This document shows, in pieces, positions 1 through 9,591 of a stretch of 31,391 nt of DNA. The notes under the pieces were generated by a model. The model searched no databases. It saw only the letters and a list, made by a program, of their open reading frames with translations, and had not been told where the DNA came from. The stretch is from an uncultured Desulfobacterium sp. (GTDB lineage Bacteria; Desulfobacterota; Desulfobacteria; Desulfobacterales; Desulfobacteraceae), in the NCBI GenBank assembly GCA_937124525.1, contig CAKZLA010000114.1, positions 1 through 31,391 on the forward strand. The letters run 5' to 3'. Position 1 is the stretch's first letter; the number at the start of each line of letters is the position of its first letter. The position numbers and the translations under genes are program-made.

Positions 1-3
1 CCG

Positions 4-441
4 ATGTCATTATGGGCTGTGGAGATAGCGCCCCGGATATCGGATCGTGAGATCATCGAAAAACTTGCTGTTCTGGAGGAAGGTCAGAAATCTCTCAGGT
101 CTGAAATGAAGTTGGGTCAGGAAGCGCTCAGGTCTGAAATGAAGTCGGGTCAGGAAGCGCTTCATAAAAGACTGGATGATTCAAATAATACAATGCTTGT
201 TCTTTTCGGATCTCTCATCACGTTGATTGTGGCGCTTTTCGGCTATATCGCCTGGGATCGTCGTACCATGATGAAGCCGATGATTGAACAGGTCAATAGG
301 CTGGAACGTAAAGTGCTGGATGATCTGGATTTGGACCACTCGGATGGTTCACTTTTAAGAAGGCAGCTTCAGGCATTGAGAGAATATGCCGGAAAGAATC
401 CTGAATTTGCTGAGATATTGCGGGGATTAGCTCTGCTTTAA
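4..441 (+). CDS. Coiled-coil protein with one membrane segment (start may lie upstream)
   Basis: The protein has 145 residues if it begins at the ATG at 4. The frame is open to the window edge, so the true start may lie outside. Residues about 15-60 are charged and heptad-like and contain two copies of an 11-residue unit (LRSEMKxGQEA). A hydrophobic stretch at about 63-84 (MLVLFGSLITLIVALFGYIAW) is a likely membrane helix. It is followed by a basic WDRRT motif and a second charged helix that ends in EILRGLALL. Small proteins with this order (DREIIEKL start, coiled coil, one membrane helix, WDRR, LL end) are common in deltaproteobacterial genomes and have no assigned function. I assign none. 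A remnant of vapBC begins directly after the stop codon. Confidence 0.7.
   Translation: MSLWAVEIAPRISDREIIEKLAVLEEGQKSLRSEMKLGQEALRSEMKSGQEALHKRLDDSNNTMLVLFGSLITLIVALFGYIAWDRRTMMKPMIEQVNRLERKVLDDLDLDHSDGSLLRRQLQALREYAGKNPEFAEILRGLALL
94..159 (+). repeat. Two tandem 33-bp in-frame repeats
   Basis: The unit at 94-126 is repeated at 127-159 with one clear change (ttg to tcg codon). It encodes the doubled 11-residue coiled-coil unit of the surrounding gene. A multiple of three and of eleven residues lets copy number change without breaking frame or heptad phase. Confidence 0.8.
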
Positions 442-510
442 AATCTTCCTAACTTTAAAGCAATACTGACTGAATGGGACAGGGATTAATCATGGCAGAA
501 GCCTTCTTCT
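442..510 (+). pseudogene. Scar of a vapB 3' end and vapC 5' end
   Basis: About 68 bases match 2328-2395, which is the end of the intact vapB, the 2-nt gap and the first codons of vapC, at roughly 90% identity by eye. The stop codon, the ATGGCAGAA start of vapC and the intervening bases are conserved. Nothing resembling the rest of either gene is found before or after, so this is a deletion remnant of a second vapBC copy. The upstream edge coincides with the stop codon of the coiled-coil gene. Confidence 0.8.
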
Positions 511-1870
<1,360 letters not shown>

Positions 1871-2083
1871 TAAAGAGTGTATTTATAGATGTCGGCAAAG
1901 TCCATGATTTCCAGGGCAAATGCATTAAAGCCAAGCATGCTTTTCGCATTCTAATAAATTCAAGTGGTTAAAAATATAAAATTTTTAAAAAGGTCAAAAA
2001 AACAAATCTACTCTCCGTAACTAATTGAATTTATTGGAACTAATTTTTTAATGCGTTTGCCCTGCCATGATTTCTTGTTGGCC

Positions 2084-2136
2084 TTGACAGAAAGTCTGAA
2101 CGATGTATAGTATTGATGTATACATTATAGGAGGTG
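2084..2136 (+). promoter_or_regulatory. vapBC promoter, operator and ribosome-binding site
   Basis: TTGACA at 2084-2089 and TATAGT at 2106-2111 are separated by 16 bp. The direct repeat GATGTATA occurs at 2102-2109 and 2115-2122, overlapping the -10 box, and ATGTATACAT at 2116-2125 is a perfect palindrome. AGGAGGTG at 2129-2136 is a strong Shine-Dalgarno four bases before the vapB ATG. RHH antitoxins normally repress their own promoter through such short repeats, so autoregulation is inferred. Confidence 0.7.
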
Positions 2137-2140
2137 CGGC

Positions 2141-2374
2141 ATGATAAGAACCCAAATATACCTGACAGATCGTCAACGCTCTGAATTAGTGGCCATTTCA
2201 AAGACATTGGGGAAAAAACAAAGTGAACTCATACGAGAAGCCGTTGACCGTCTCATCGACCAAGCGGGCCATAGTCGGCGGGAAATTGTATTACGGGAGG
2301 CTGCCGGAATCTGGAAAAACCGCACGGATCTTCCTGACTTTAAAGCAATACGGGCTGAATGGGACAGGGATTAA
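2141..2374 (+). CDS. vapB: VapB-type antitoxin, ribbon-helix-helix
   Basis: This is a 77-residue protein. The N-terminus (MIRTQIYLTDRQRSELVAIS) is a ribbon-helix-helix strand followed by helix A, then KKQSELIREAVDRLI as helix B, as in CopG/RHH antitoxins. The C-terminal part (IWKNRTDLPDFKAIRAEWDRD) is charged and is the expected toxin-neutralising arm. By family knowledge it binds VapC and represses its own operon. It ends two bases before vapC, so translation is probably coupled. Confidence 0.9.
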   Translation: MIRTQIYLTDRQRSELVAISKTLGKKQSELIREAVDRLIDQAGHSRREIVLREAAGIWKNRTDLPDFKAIRAEWDRD

Positions 2375-2376
2375 TC

Positions 2377-2760
2377 ATGGCAGAAACGCTTCTTCTTGAC
2401 ACAGACGTACTGATTGATTTCTTGCGGGGTTATAGCAACGCGGTTAATTTTGTTAACGCAAATTCCTCTCAGATCATTTTGTCATCCATCGTTGTTGCAG
2501 AGTTGTATGCCGGGGTAAAAGGGGAATCAGAACTAAAAGTTTTAGAAAATTTTATATCTCTCTTCCGGGTTCTGCCTGTAACTTCTGAAATAGCCAAGAC
2601 CGGGGGACTTTATAAGCGTGATTATGGCAAGTCTCACGGTGTGGGACTCGCAGACGCAATCATAGCTGCTACCTGCGAGGCAGGGAATGCAAAGTTAAAG
2701 ACATTAAATGTCAAGCATTACCCGATGATAAATGACCTAAAACCAACCTATAAAAAGTAG
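2377..2760 (+). CDS. vapC: VapC-type toxin, PIN-domain ribonuclease
   Basis: This is a 127-residue PIN-domain protein, in the usual VapC size range. The acidic active-site residues are visible: Asp8 in LLLDTDVLIDFLRG, Glu42 in VVAELYAG and Asp93 in GLADAIIAA. The family cleaves RNA, often tRNA, with Mg or Mn when VapB is degraded. I chose the ATG at 2377, seven bases after AGGGA and two after the vapB stop, over the ATG at 2359 inside vapB, because LLLDTD must sit near the N-terminus. All key residues are intact, so the toxin is probably active. Confidence 0.9.
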   Translation: MAETLLLDTDVLIDFLRGYSNAVNFVNANSSQIILSSIVVAELYAGVKGESELKVLENFISLFRVLPVTSEIAKTGGLYKRDYGKSHGVGLADAIIAATCEAGNAKLKTLNVKHYPMINDLKPTYKK

Positions 2761-2801
2761 ATCTCAGAAGCAAAACCGTCAACGGCAACCGACCGGCCGA
2801 G

Positions 2802-2993
2802 GTGAGCGGTGCCGGACTTGAGGCCGTGGGCATAGCAGACTCCATTCAAAATGAAGCAGCCGATGCCATTGTCGAGGCCGCCTCCACTGTTCTGGACCAA
2901 GGGATTTACACAGCTGATCTCACCGGAGACAGAGCCTCTGCCGTTGGCACCGCTGAGATGGGAGACGTCGTCATTGCAGCCCTTCTGGTCTGA
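2802..2993 (+). pseudogene. leuB-like 3'-end remnant
   Basis: The frame translates to AADAIVEAASTVLDQG..TADLTGDRASAVGTAEMGD, which aligns with the last ~45 residues of the intact LeuB ([35 protein letters not shown]). Nucleotide identity is only about 70% by eye, so it is either an old duplicate or an incoming allele. The catalytic and nucleotide-binding parts are absent, and no ribosome-binding site precedes the GTG that opens the frame. The frame does stay open to a natural stop. Confidence 0.75.
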
Positions 2994-3068
2994 CCCCAAA
3001 AATGTGACTAACACCAAGCAAGTGGAAATGCGAATTTAAACGCCCATGGTCAAATCCAATTTTTCCAC

Positions 3069-3111
3069 AAAAAAAACCCGGAACCTCCCACAATAAAGGG
3101 AAAGTTCCGGG
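3069..3111 (-). terminator. Intrinsic terminator of the malic enzyme gene
   Basis: On the minus strand the arms CCCGGAAC and GTTCCGGG (plus 3077-3084 and 3104-3111), with an inner CCC/GGG pairing, are followed by eight T residues (plus-strand A run 3069-3076). It lies 15 bases after the malic enzyme stop codon. Confidence 0.88.
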
Positions 3112-3125
3112 AAACTCATGGCCTG

Positions 3126-4430
3126 TTATTTCCAGAATTTTTCCATTCTCTTTCTCAACCCTTCACGATAGGCATCCCAGTCCTTAATTTCATTGGTGGC
3201 AAGCCCCTCGTCCATGGCGGCTTTGGCAACGGCCACGGCTTCATACTCAATGACCCGGGAATCAAAAGGCTTGGGAACAATGTACTCTCTTCCATAGGAA
3301 AAGGATTTTCCCCCATAGGCTTTTGCCACCGACTCGGGTACGGGCTCCTTGGCAAGCTCTGCCAGGGCCTTGGCTGCAGCAATTTTCATCCCTTCGGAAA
3401 TCTTGGTGGCACCCACATCCAGGGCACCACGGAAGATGAATGGGAAGCCAAGAACATTATTGATCTGGTTGGGATAATCAGAGCGGCCCGTGGCCATGAT
3501 AAGGTCATCCCTGGCAGCAATGGCATCCTCATAGGCAATCTCAGGATCAGGATTGGCCATGGCAAACACAATGGGGTCCTTGGCCATGGATTTGAGCATA
3601 TCCTGGGTCACCACATCCTTTTGGGACACACCAATGAAAACATCGGCTCCCACCATGGCATCGGCCAGGGTTCTGGCGGCGGTGTCCAGGGCAAAAATAT
3701 CTTTGTACTTGTTCATGCCCGCTTCCCGGCCCTTGTAAATCACGCCCCTGGAATCACACATGGTGAGGTTTTCATATTTTACGCCCATGGAGACAAAAAG
3801 CTTTGCACAGGAGATACCCGCAGCACCGGCACCATTGAAAACAACCTTTAACTCATCCATTTTTTTACCGGTGATGTCAACGGCGCTGATGAGCCCGGCA
3901 GTACAAATAATGGCTGTTCCATGCTGATCATCATGGAAAACAGGAATATTGCAAAGATCAATCAGGGTCTCTTCAATTTCAAAACATTCCGGGGCCTTGA
4001 TGTCTTCCAGGTTGATCCCCCCAAAGGTGGGCTCCATGGTTTTAACTATATCGATGATTTTTTTAGGGTCTTCGGTGTCAAGCTCAATGTCAAACACATC
4101 CACATCGGCAAATCGTTTAAACAATACGCCCTTGCCTTCCATAACAGGCTTGCTTGCCAGGGCGCCCAGATTGCCAAGCCCCAGGATTGCCGTTCCATTG
4201 GAGATAACCCCCACCAGATTCTGCCGACTGGTGAAGGTTTTGGCACATTCTGAATTTTCTGCAATGGCTTTCACCGGAAGGGCCACTCCCGGGGTATAGG
4301 CCATGGAAAGATCGTCTGCTGTCTGGCAAGGTTTAGTGGGCATTACTTCAATTTTTCCTGCAACCGGGAAGGAGTGGTAACTTAACACATCGTCTTTAAA
4401 ATCGGTCATGGGACACGCTTCTTTGTACAT
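3126..4430 (-). CDS. Malic enzyme, short form without phosphotransacetylase domain
   Basis: This enzyme decarboxylates malate to pyruvate and CO2 with reduction of NAD or NADP. From the ATG at 4430 it has 434 residues. Motifs in order are AYTPGVA with catalytic Tyr45, the [14 protein letters not shown] region with Lys100, metal ligands around Glu142-Asp143 and [10 protein letters not shown] at 166-174, and a Rossmann GAGAAG at 200-205. NAD versus NADP use cannot be read from this. The frame extends to 4562, but the extra residues are hydrophobic and unlike the family. AAGGA precedes the ATG at 4430 by about ten bases; the ATG at 4409 (MTDFKDD) is the alternative. It lies downstream of, and codirectional with, the dicarboxylate carrier. 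E. coli MaeB is much longer because of a C-terminal PTA-like domain that is missing here. Confidence 0.93.
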   Translation of the reverse strand: MYKEACPMTDFKDDVLSYHSFPVAGKIEVMPTKPCQTADDLSMAYTPGVALPVKAIAENSECAKTFTSRQNLVGVISNGTAILGLGNLGALASKPVMEGKGVLFKRFADVDVFDIELDTEDPKKIIDIVKTMEPTFGGINLEDIKAPECFEIEETLIDLCNIPVFHDDQHGTAIICTAGLISAVDITGKKMDELKVVFNGAGAAGISCAKLFVSMGVKYENLTMCDSRGVIYKGREAGMNKYKDIFALDTAARTLADAMVGADVFIGVSQKDVVTQDMLKSMAKDPIVFAMANPDPEIAYEDAIAARDDLIMATGRSDYPNQINNVLGFPFIFRGALDVGATKISEGMKIAAAKALAELAKEPVPESVAKAYGGKSFSYGREYIVPKPFDSRVIEYEAVAVAKAAMDEGLATNEIKDWDAYREGLRKRMEKFWK

Positions 4431-4645
4431 AATCTGCATTTCCTTGTAAAAATTAATTGTGGTTATGATAAAAACGGTATCCAGCAATAAAACTATGCAA
4501 ACCCATGGCAGGCAAATTGCCTGGAGAACACCGATTTTAATATTTATAAGGGTAAATTCCACCTCAGATGGTATTAGTTAAAATCACCCCAGTTTTCATT
4601 AAAGATCCATCATTTTTTGAACAGACATATTGTCATATCACTTTT

Positions 4646-4677
4646 CCATGAAATATTCCATGAAAAATCCCATGAAA
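4646..4677. repeat. Three 12-bp-spaced CCATGAAA direct repeats
   Basis: CCATGAAA occurs at 4646-4653, 4658-4665 and 4670-4677, exactly 12 bp apart. The array is about 215 bp before the malic enzyme start and about 110 bp after the carrier stop. Regular helical-phase repeats of this kind often bind a regulator cooperatively. The protein is unknown. Confidence 0.5.
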
Positions 4678-4785
4678 TGTGCCGGAATGTTCCAGATAAA
4701 TAATTTGACGAGTCAAGCGCCTTAACCAATTGTTATATTATTGTTTTTCAAAAAAAAAGATGCTTTGATGATCACTCCATCACCT

Positions 4786-6327
4786 TTATTGGGCCGCAAG
4801 AAGTGCCCACTGGGGAATGATGTTGGGATCAATGGCAAACACCGTGACGCCAAAAACCAGGAATACCGCAGTGATCACCACCACCCCGATAAAATTGATA
4901 AGAATGCCTGCCCTGACCATCTCAACCATTTTGATTCTTCCGCTGCTGAACACAATGGCATTGGGAGGGGTTGCAATGGGCATCATAAATGCACAGGATG
5001 CGGACAGGGTAGCTGGGATCAGCAGCATTAACGGATTGATTTTCATGGCCACGGCAATGGAGGACAGGATGGGCAGAATCATCTGGGTGGTGGCCGTGTT
5101 GGATGTCAACTCAGTTAAAAAAGTCAGGGTGGCGCAAATGCTGGAAATCATGGCCACGGTGCTGGTTCCTTCCAAAATCTGAAGTTTATTACCCACAAAA
5201 ACGGAGAGACCGGAAACCTGAAACCCCTTGGCCAGGGCAAAGCCACCGCCAAACAGCAAAATAATACCCCAAGGCAACTTGGTAAACACATCGGCATCTA
5301 ATATGGTGGGGGTCTCGGCATCGGTCCTTGTGGTGGGCAGAAAAAACAGGGTGATGGCCATGGTGATGGCAACGGTGCCGTCATCCACCATCCCTTTAAA
5401 AGGAAGCAAAGACGCCCAGCCCGGAACCACAGTAAAGCCGAGATTCAGATCTTTTCTAAAAATCCATAAAAGGGCGGTCATGGCAAAAACAATTAACACC
5501 TTTTTTTCTTCCGAAGAAATGGGGCCAAGATCCGTATACTCTTTTTCCACAACCCCCTGGTCCACTCGAACATGGGCCGGAGTGCGATAAAACACCTGGG
5601 TGAGCAAGAGCCAGATAATACCAATCATAACAAAAGTCAGGGGCAGGGCCATGATCATCCAAGTGCCAAAGGAGATGGCAGGCGCCGTGGGAAACAGCTG
5701 CTCAAAGGTCCGGGTAAGCACCAGGTTGGGAGGGGTGCCCACCAGAGTGGCAGCGCCGCCCATGGATGCGGCATAGGCAATCCCAAGGAGCAGTGGCAAC
5801 GCAAAGGTTTTGGCATCATCCTTTCCAAACTGCTCCTCCATCTTTAATACAATGGAAAGGGCAATGGGAAGCATCATCACGGCGGTGGCTGTGTTGGAAA
5901 TCCACATGGAGAGAAAGGCAGAAGCCATCATAAATCCAAAAACAATGCGGGCTGGCCCGCCGCCAATATTTTTAACTACAAAAAGGGCGATGCGTTTGTG
6001 AAGATTCCATTTTTCCATGGCAAGGGCAATAAGAAAACCACCCATGAATAAAAATATGGTGCTGTTAAAATAAACCCCGGCAGCGGTTTTACCCTTCATT
6101 ATGCCAAGAAGCGGGTAACAGATCACCGGCAACAGGGAGGTCGCTGCCAGGGGGATGGCCTCTGTTACCCACATCACGGCCATCAAGACGGCAACGGCAG
6201 CCATGCGTGTTACTTCGGGGTGGGCCGGATCAAGATCCATCATCCAGACAAGTAGAAAAAGTAAGGGGCCAAGAACCAGGCCGCTGAGTTGAAGCCTTGA
6301 TCGATTATTTAATACGTAGGGTGCCAT
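4786..6327 (-). CDS. SLC13/DASS-family anion (dicarboxylate):sodium symporter
   Basis: This 513-residue inner-membrane carrier has about 11-12 hydrophobic segments. The two family signatures are present in inverted-repeat halves: SNTATA at 144-149 with GTPPN at 198-202, and SNTATT at 409-414 with ATPPN at 452-456. In the VcINDY/NaDC family the SNT motifs bind carboxylate and sodium. Substrates are usually succinate, malate or fumarate; sulfate is a possible alternative in the wider family. GGAGGT (plus 6332-6337) precedes the ATG by four bases. The gene is followed by a malic enzyme and preceded by a sigma-54 promoter and a divergent two-component system, so uptake of C4-dicarboxylates is the likely role. 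Confidence 0.9.
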   Translation of the reverse strand: MAPYVLNNRSRLQLSGLVLGPLLFLLVWMMDLDPAHPEVTRMAAVAVLMAVMWVTEAIPLAATSLLPVICYPLLGIMKGKTAAGVYFNSTIFLFMGGFLIALAMEKWNLHKRIALFVVKNIGGGPARIVFGFMMASAFLSMWISNTATAVMMLPIALSIVLKMEEQFGKDDAKTFALPLLLGIAYAASMGGAATLVGTPPNLVLTRTFEQLFPTAPAISFGTWMIMALPLTFVMIGIIWLLLTQVFYRTPAHVRVDQGVVEKEYTDLGPISSEEKKVLIVFAMTALLWIFRKDLNLGFTVVPGWASLLPFKGMVDDGTVAITMAITLFFLPTTRTDAETPTILDADVFTKLPWGIILLFGGGFALAKGFQVSGLSVFVGNKLQILEGTSTVAMISSICATLTFLTELTSNTATTQMILPILSSIAVAMKINPLMLLIPATLSASCAFMMPIATPPNAIVFSSGRIKMVEMVRAGILINFIGVVVITAVFLVFGVTVFAIDPNIIPQWALLAAQ

Positions 6328-6394
6328 GCTGACCTCCGGGGTAATTTGGGGTTATTGGGTTTGAATAACAAATTTCAAATCTGAATTCCCGGAC

Positions 6395-6488
6395 ATAAGT
6401 ACCCGAGCATATATTCTTCAAGACAAAACCCAGAGATATCAATGATATAATCTATGGAATGCTGAAAAACATATGTGTGGGTACTTAT
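6395..6488. repeat. 94-bp element with 10-bp perfect inverted ends, copy 1
   Basis: ATAAGTACCC at 6395-6404 is mirrored by GGGTACTTAT at 6479-6488, and the similarity of the two ends extends about 26 bases inward (ends ...GAGCATATATTC and ...ACACATATGTTT when read inward). A closely similar copy lies at 22212-22308. Here it sits in the predicted leader of the dicarboxylate carrier. It resembles a miniature inverted-repeat element; no coding capacity. Confidence 0.8.
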
Positions 6489-6531
6489 CATCCGGATCAT
6501 GGTGCTTAATTTTTGCTTTTCCTGGATAGTT

Positions 6532-6547
6532 TGCAAAGGATGTACCA
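6532..6547 (-). promoter_or_regulatory. Sigma-54 (-24/-12) promoter for the dicarboxylate carrier
   Basis: The minus strand reads TGGTAC-ATCCT-TTGCA. The consensus is TGGCAC-N5-TTGCA, so only one base differs, and the invariant GG and GC are separated by exactly ten bases. It points toward the carrier gene and predicts a start near 6521 and a leader of about 195 nt that contains the 94-bp element. An NtrC-family activator is encoded 3 kb away, consistent with control by that protein. Confidence 0.65.
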
Positions 6548-6759
6548 TTGTTATTTGTGGGATCAAAAGAGTGACTGTCATCCACCTAAACCCCTTTGTT
6601 TAAAGGAATTTCATGGATTAAAAGAAAACAAACAGAATCTAAGGTAAAGAAAAACAGGTGCGAGATTTATTTTTAAAGACTGAAATCCACCGGCCAGGGG
6701 CGGATTTTCGCCGTTTTATCATTTGCTTTTTGCAAAAAAGTTTGTGCATATACGTAAGG

Positions 6760-6849
6760 GTTAAGTGAAAGACCCATTCCCCGTCAGGGGCGGCATGGGT
6801 CCACTTTCTATCTTCGTTGTGGTAGGTGTTTCTGCCATGTATGTTTATA
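6760..6849. repeat. Two-hairpin intergenic repeat, copy A
   Basis: The element reads GTTAAGTGAAAGACCCAT .. ATGGGTCCACTTTC, then a constant CTTCGTTGTGG, then a second small hairpin GGTAG/CTGCC, ending in GTTTATA. The first hairpin has GACCCAT/ATGGGTC and GAAAG/CTTTC pairing. It shares flanks and middle with copies at 11086-11253 and 17620-17792 but has different stem sequences. It ends 39 bp before the histidine kinase start. Confidence 0.7.
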
Positions 6850-6887
6850 AAATAATAGTGGTATTTTTCTTGCATTAATCCCACACC

Positions 6888-9425
6888 ATGGATAATGACA
6901 AAAGAATGATGCAAAAAATGAAATTCGGCATTTTAAAAAAATTTCTGGCAGGATTTCTGGTGCTCTCCCTGGTACCCATGATGGTAGTGGGCGTTTACAC
7001 CTGGGTACGCATGAACCATGTGGTGGAGCTTCTGGTGGATAGCAGTCGTACCGCATTAACCCAGACCTCCATGTCTCTGCTCCAGGCCCGGGCCGGGGCC
7101 ATTGCCACCCAGGTGGAACAATTTTTGGACACCGTGGTGATTGATTTAAACATGCTGGCCACCCTGCCCCCGGAGCCCGGAATCTACAATGGTTTTTACC
7201 AGGTTCACCAGCGAAGCATCTGGGTGCTCTCCCCGGATCTCCGGCATACCCAAAGCACCAAAAGAACCGTCCCCCTTTACGCTGAAATTTCCTTTATAGA
7301 TCTCAACGGCCACGAACGCATTCTCATCCGGGAGGGCCAGGCCATTGCTTCGTCAAGGGATCTGTCCACCCCTTTTATAGGTCGATTTGGCAGGGAGGAT
7401 TTTTTTGAAAAAACCATGGCCATGACCGCAGACAATCCCCACGTCTCCCATCTTCTGGGGTTCCATGTGGCAAAACCAGCTCCCCCGTCAGGTATCAACC
7501 AGGTATCGGATGCAGAGCTTCCCAGCCAACCCATGGGAAACAAAACATTTTCCGGCATCATCCGTTTCTCCAGAAAAGTCTATGACCACGGCAAACCAAT
7601 GGGGGTGGTATCCCTTGCCCTGGATCACAGACATCTCATGGAATTTACCCAGCATGTCCAGCCATTTGGCAACGAAGAAGTCCCCTCCCCAAACTATTTC
7701 AGCGGGGATTATGCCTTTATATTTGATGACCAGGGATGGATGATTACCCACCCCAAGCCCTGGGATATCAGGGGAGTGGACCCCACCGGTGTACTGGTGG
7801 ACCCCACCACAACGGCCTATGAGAAAAAAAAGATACAGGCGGGTAGACTGCCCTTTAATCTGCTCCATGTCCCCTTTGTCCATGAAAATTATGCCACCAT
7901 TGCCCAACAGGTAATCCAGGGATTTTCCGGGGTGCGCCAAACCGCCAGTGTGGGGGGGATTCCACGAATACTTGCCTACGCCCCCATAAAATTCAATCTG
8001 GGAGAATACAAAAACACCGGCTGTTTTGGCGGTGTCACCCTTGGGGTACAAACCGGTCGTTTTCACAATACGGTGAACAGCACCTCCATCACCATCCGTG
8101 CCATTCTTAAAAAAATTGCCCATAACTATCTGTTGCTGCTTGTTTTCACCGCCATTATCGTTGCCATGGTGGCTGTATTTCTTTCCCGTAACTTCACCCG
8201 ACCCATCCGTCTGCTGTGCAGCAACATGGGAAAAATCAGCCGGGGCAACTATGAGGTGGATATCTCCATTAAAAGCGGAGATGAGTTGGAAATCTTATTC
8301 CATAAATTCCGATCCATGGGAAAAAGGCTGAAACAGAACGAACAGGACCTTGTAAAATCTCTTACGGATCTGGAAAAACAGGCCCACATGCTCAATAGCA
8401 TCTTTAATAATATGCTGTCAGGTCTCATGGTTTTTGATAAGAACGGCACCATCCTTTCTGCCAACCCCAAGGCCACCCGATTCTTCAAGCAGTCCCAGGA
8501 AGAGATCTCCGGGAAAACCATTACGGATCTTCTGGCACCCTACCCTGCCTGGCTGGAACTGATTCAAAACAATACACAAAACACCAATCACCATGCTATC
8601 CCATTGGATATCAAACGTCCGGATAACAGCCACCTGCACATAGAGACCGCCATTGCGTCCTTATTAAATGGGGCACCCCACGGCACCGCCTCCACCCTAT
8701 TGATTTTCCGGGACGTAACCCGACGTAAAAACATGGAAAAACACATTTCCCGGTCGGACAAACTGGTATCATTGGGCATTCTGGCCGCAGGTATTGCCCA
8801 TGAGATCCGCAACCCCCTGACAGGCATCACCTTGATGCTGGATGATCTCCACGACCGCATTGCCAATAGAACCAGTGATCGTCTTTTGATCCAACGGGCC
8901 CTGGAAGAGATTGAGAAACTGGAAAACATTGTCAACCGGTTGCTGGATTTTGCTGCCAAGCCCGGCCATTCTCCCACCCTGGAAGACATCAATCATGTAA
9001 TTGACGATACCATGTTCTTTGTATCCAAACAGTGCAGACAACAGGGCGTAACCCTCCATCGGGAGCCGGGAGAAAACCTGCCCCGCATTCACATGGACCG
9101 GGAACGCATCCGCCAGGCCATCATCAACATTGTGCTCAATGCCCTGAATGTGCTGGAAGAAAAAGGAAATATTACCATTTCCACAAGCTTGTTCCAGGAA
9201 GAAAGCGAAACATGTATCCTGCTCTCCATTGCCGATGACGGCCCGGGCATTGCCAAGGAAGACATTGATATGATCTTTGACCCATTCTTCAGCCACAACC
9301 CCGAAGGGTTTGGCTTGGGACTATCCATCACCCACACCATTGTGGAAGAGCATGGGGGCAAAATAACCGTGGAAAGTGACCCGGAATGGGGCACCTGTTT
9401 TACCATCCATTTGCCGGTTTCATGA
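6888..9425 (+). CDS. Membrane sensor histidine kinase, Cache-HAMP-PAS-HisKA-HATPase
   Basis: This is an 845-residue sensor. Residues 18-40 and 413-433 are membrane helices that bracket a ~370-residue periplasmic region with Cache-type features (PLYAEISFIDLNGHE at 129-143; a second Cache-like stretch near 272-370). HAMP covers about 434-485 and PAS about 498-610 (NSIFNNMLSGLMVFDKNGTI). HisKA follows with the phospho-acceptor His638 in AGIAHEIRNPL. The ATPase domain has an N-box (IVLNALN), G1 (DDGPGIA) and G2 (GFGLGLS). DctB-type sensors detect C4-dicarboxylates through such a domain, and the neighbouring carrier and malic enzymes fit that ligand, but the ligand is inferred. The start is uncertain: MDNDKRMMQKMKF offers several ATGs and none has a strong Shine-Dalgarno. 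The response regulator follows after 166 bp. Confidence 0.92.
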   Translation: MDNDKRMMQKMKFGILKKFLAGFLVLSLVPMMVVGVYTWVRMNHVVELLVDSSRTALTQTSMSLLQARAGAIATQVEQFLDTVVIDLNMLATLPPEPGIYNGFYQVHQRSIWVLSPDLRHTQSTKRTVPLYAEISFIDLNGHERILIREGQAIASSRDLSTPFIGRFGREDFFEKTMAMTADNPHVSHLLGFHVAKPAPPSGINQVSDAELPSQPMGNKTFSGIIRFSRKVYDHGKPMGVVSLALDHRHLMEFTQHVQPFGNEEVPSPNYFSGDYAFIFDDQGWMITHPKPWDIRGVDPTGVLVDPTTTAYEKKKIQAGRLPFNLLHVPFVHENYATIAQQVIQGFSGVRQTASVGGIPRILAYAPIKFNLGEYKNTGCFGGVTLGVQTGRFHNTVNSTSITIRAILKKIAHNYLLLLVFTAIIVAMVAVFLSRNFTRPIRLLCSNMGKISRGNYEVDISIKSGDELEILFHKFRSMGKRLKQNEQDLVKSLTDLEKQAHMLNSIFNNMLSGLMVFDKNGTILSANPKATRFFKQSQEEISGKTITDLLAPYPAWLELIQNNTQNTNHHAIPLDIKRPDNSHLHIETAIASLLNGAPHGTASTLLIFRDVTRRKNMEKHISRSDKLVSLGILAAGIAHEIRNPLTGITLMLDDLHDRIANRTSDRLLIQRALEEIEKLENIVNRLLDFAAKPGHSPTLEDINHVIDDTMFFVSKQCRQQGVTLHREPGENLPRIHMDRERIRQAIINIVLNALNVLEEKGNITISTSLFQEESETCILLSIADDGPGIAKEDIDMIFDPFFSHNPEGFGLGLSITHTIVEEHGGKITVESDPEWGTCFTIHLPVS

Positions 9426-9438
9426 GAAAATCCAAGAC

Positions 9439-9520
9439 CCTAACCTGGACAAGCCAGAACCAAAAAGGTTTTCTGATTCTCTTGCCAAAATAGAACGAAA
9501 ATCAGAGATAAGAATCTAAC
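9439..9520. repeat. 82-bp dispersed repeat, copy 1
   Basis: This stretch, starting 14 bases after the histidine kinase stop, differs from 24934-25015 at only about five positions. The 3' third also occurs inverted at 11598-11625. It contains weak internal dyads (TTCTGATT / AATCAGAG). It has no coding capacity, and its spread to three sites suggests a mobile or converted intergenic element. Confidence 0.8.
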
Positions 9521-9539
9521 TACAATAACAAAATAGAGG

Positions 9540-9590
9540 CGGAAATCCCTCCCATGGGCTAAAACCCCAGGAAAGAAATTTCCGATTTTT
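9540..9590 (+). terminator. Hairpin and T-run between kinase and regulator (terminator or attenuator)
   Basis: CGGAAAT at 9540-9546 pairs with ATTTCCG at 9578-9584, with CCCATGGG inside the loop, followed by ATTTTTT directly before the regulator ATG at 9592. A shorter alternative hairpin is GGAAA-gaaa-TTTCC at 9570-9583, which would bury the only purine-rich AGGAAAG near the start. The regulator would therefore be translated from a structured site, or transcription may partly end here. Confidence 0.5.
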
Positions 9591-9591
9591 T

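Noticed and set aside
4431..4562. N-terminal extension of the short malic enzyme frame, with hydrophobic residues resembling a membrane anchor
   Set aside because: Malic enzymes are cytosolic and the family alignment begins near MTDFKDD. AAGGA before 4430 supports the shorter form.
6375..6581. 68-codon minus-strand ORF spanning the 94-bp repeat
   Set aside because: The second copy of the repeat does not keep the frame or the residues, so similarity is at the DNA level.
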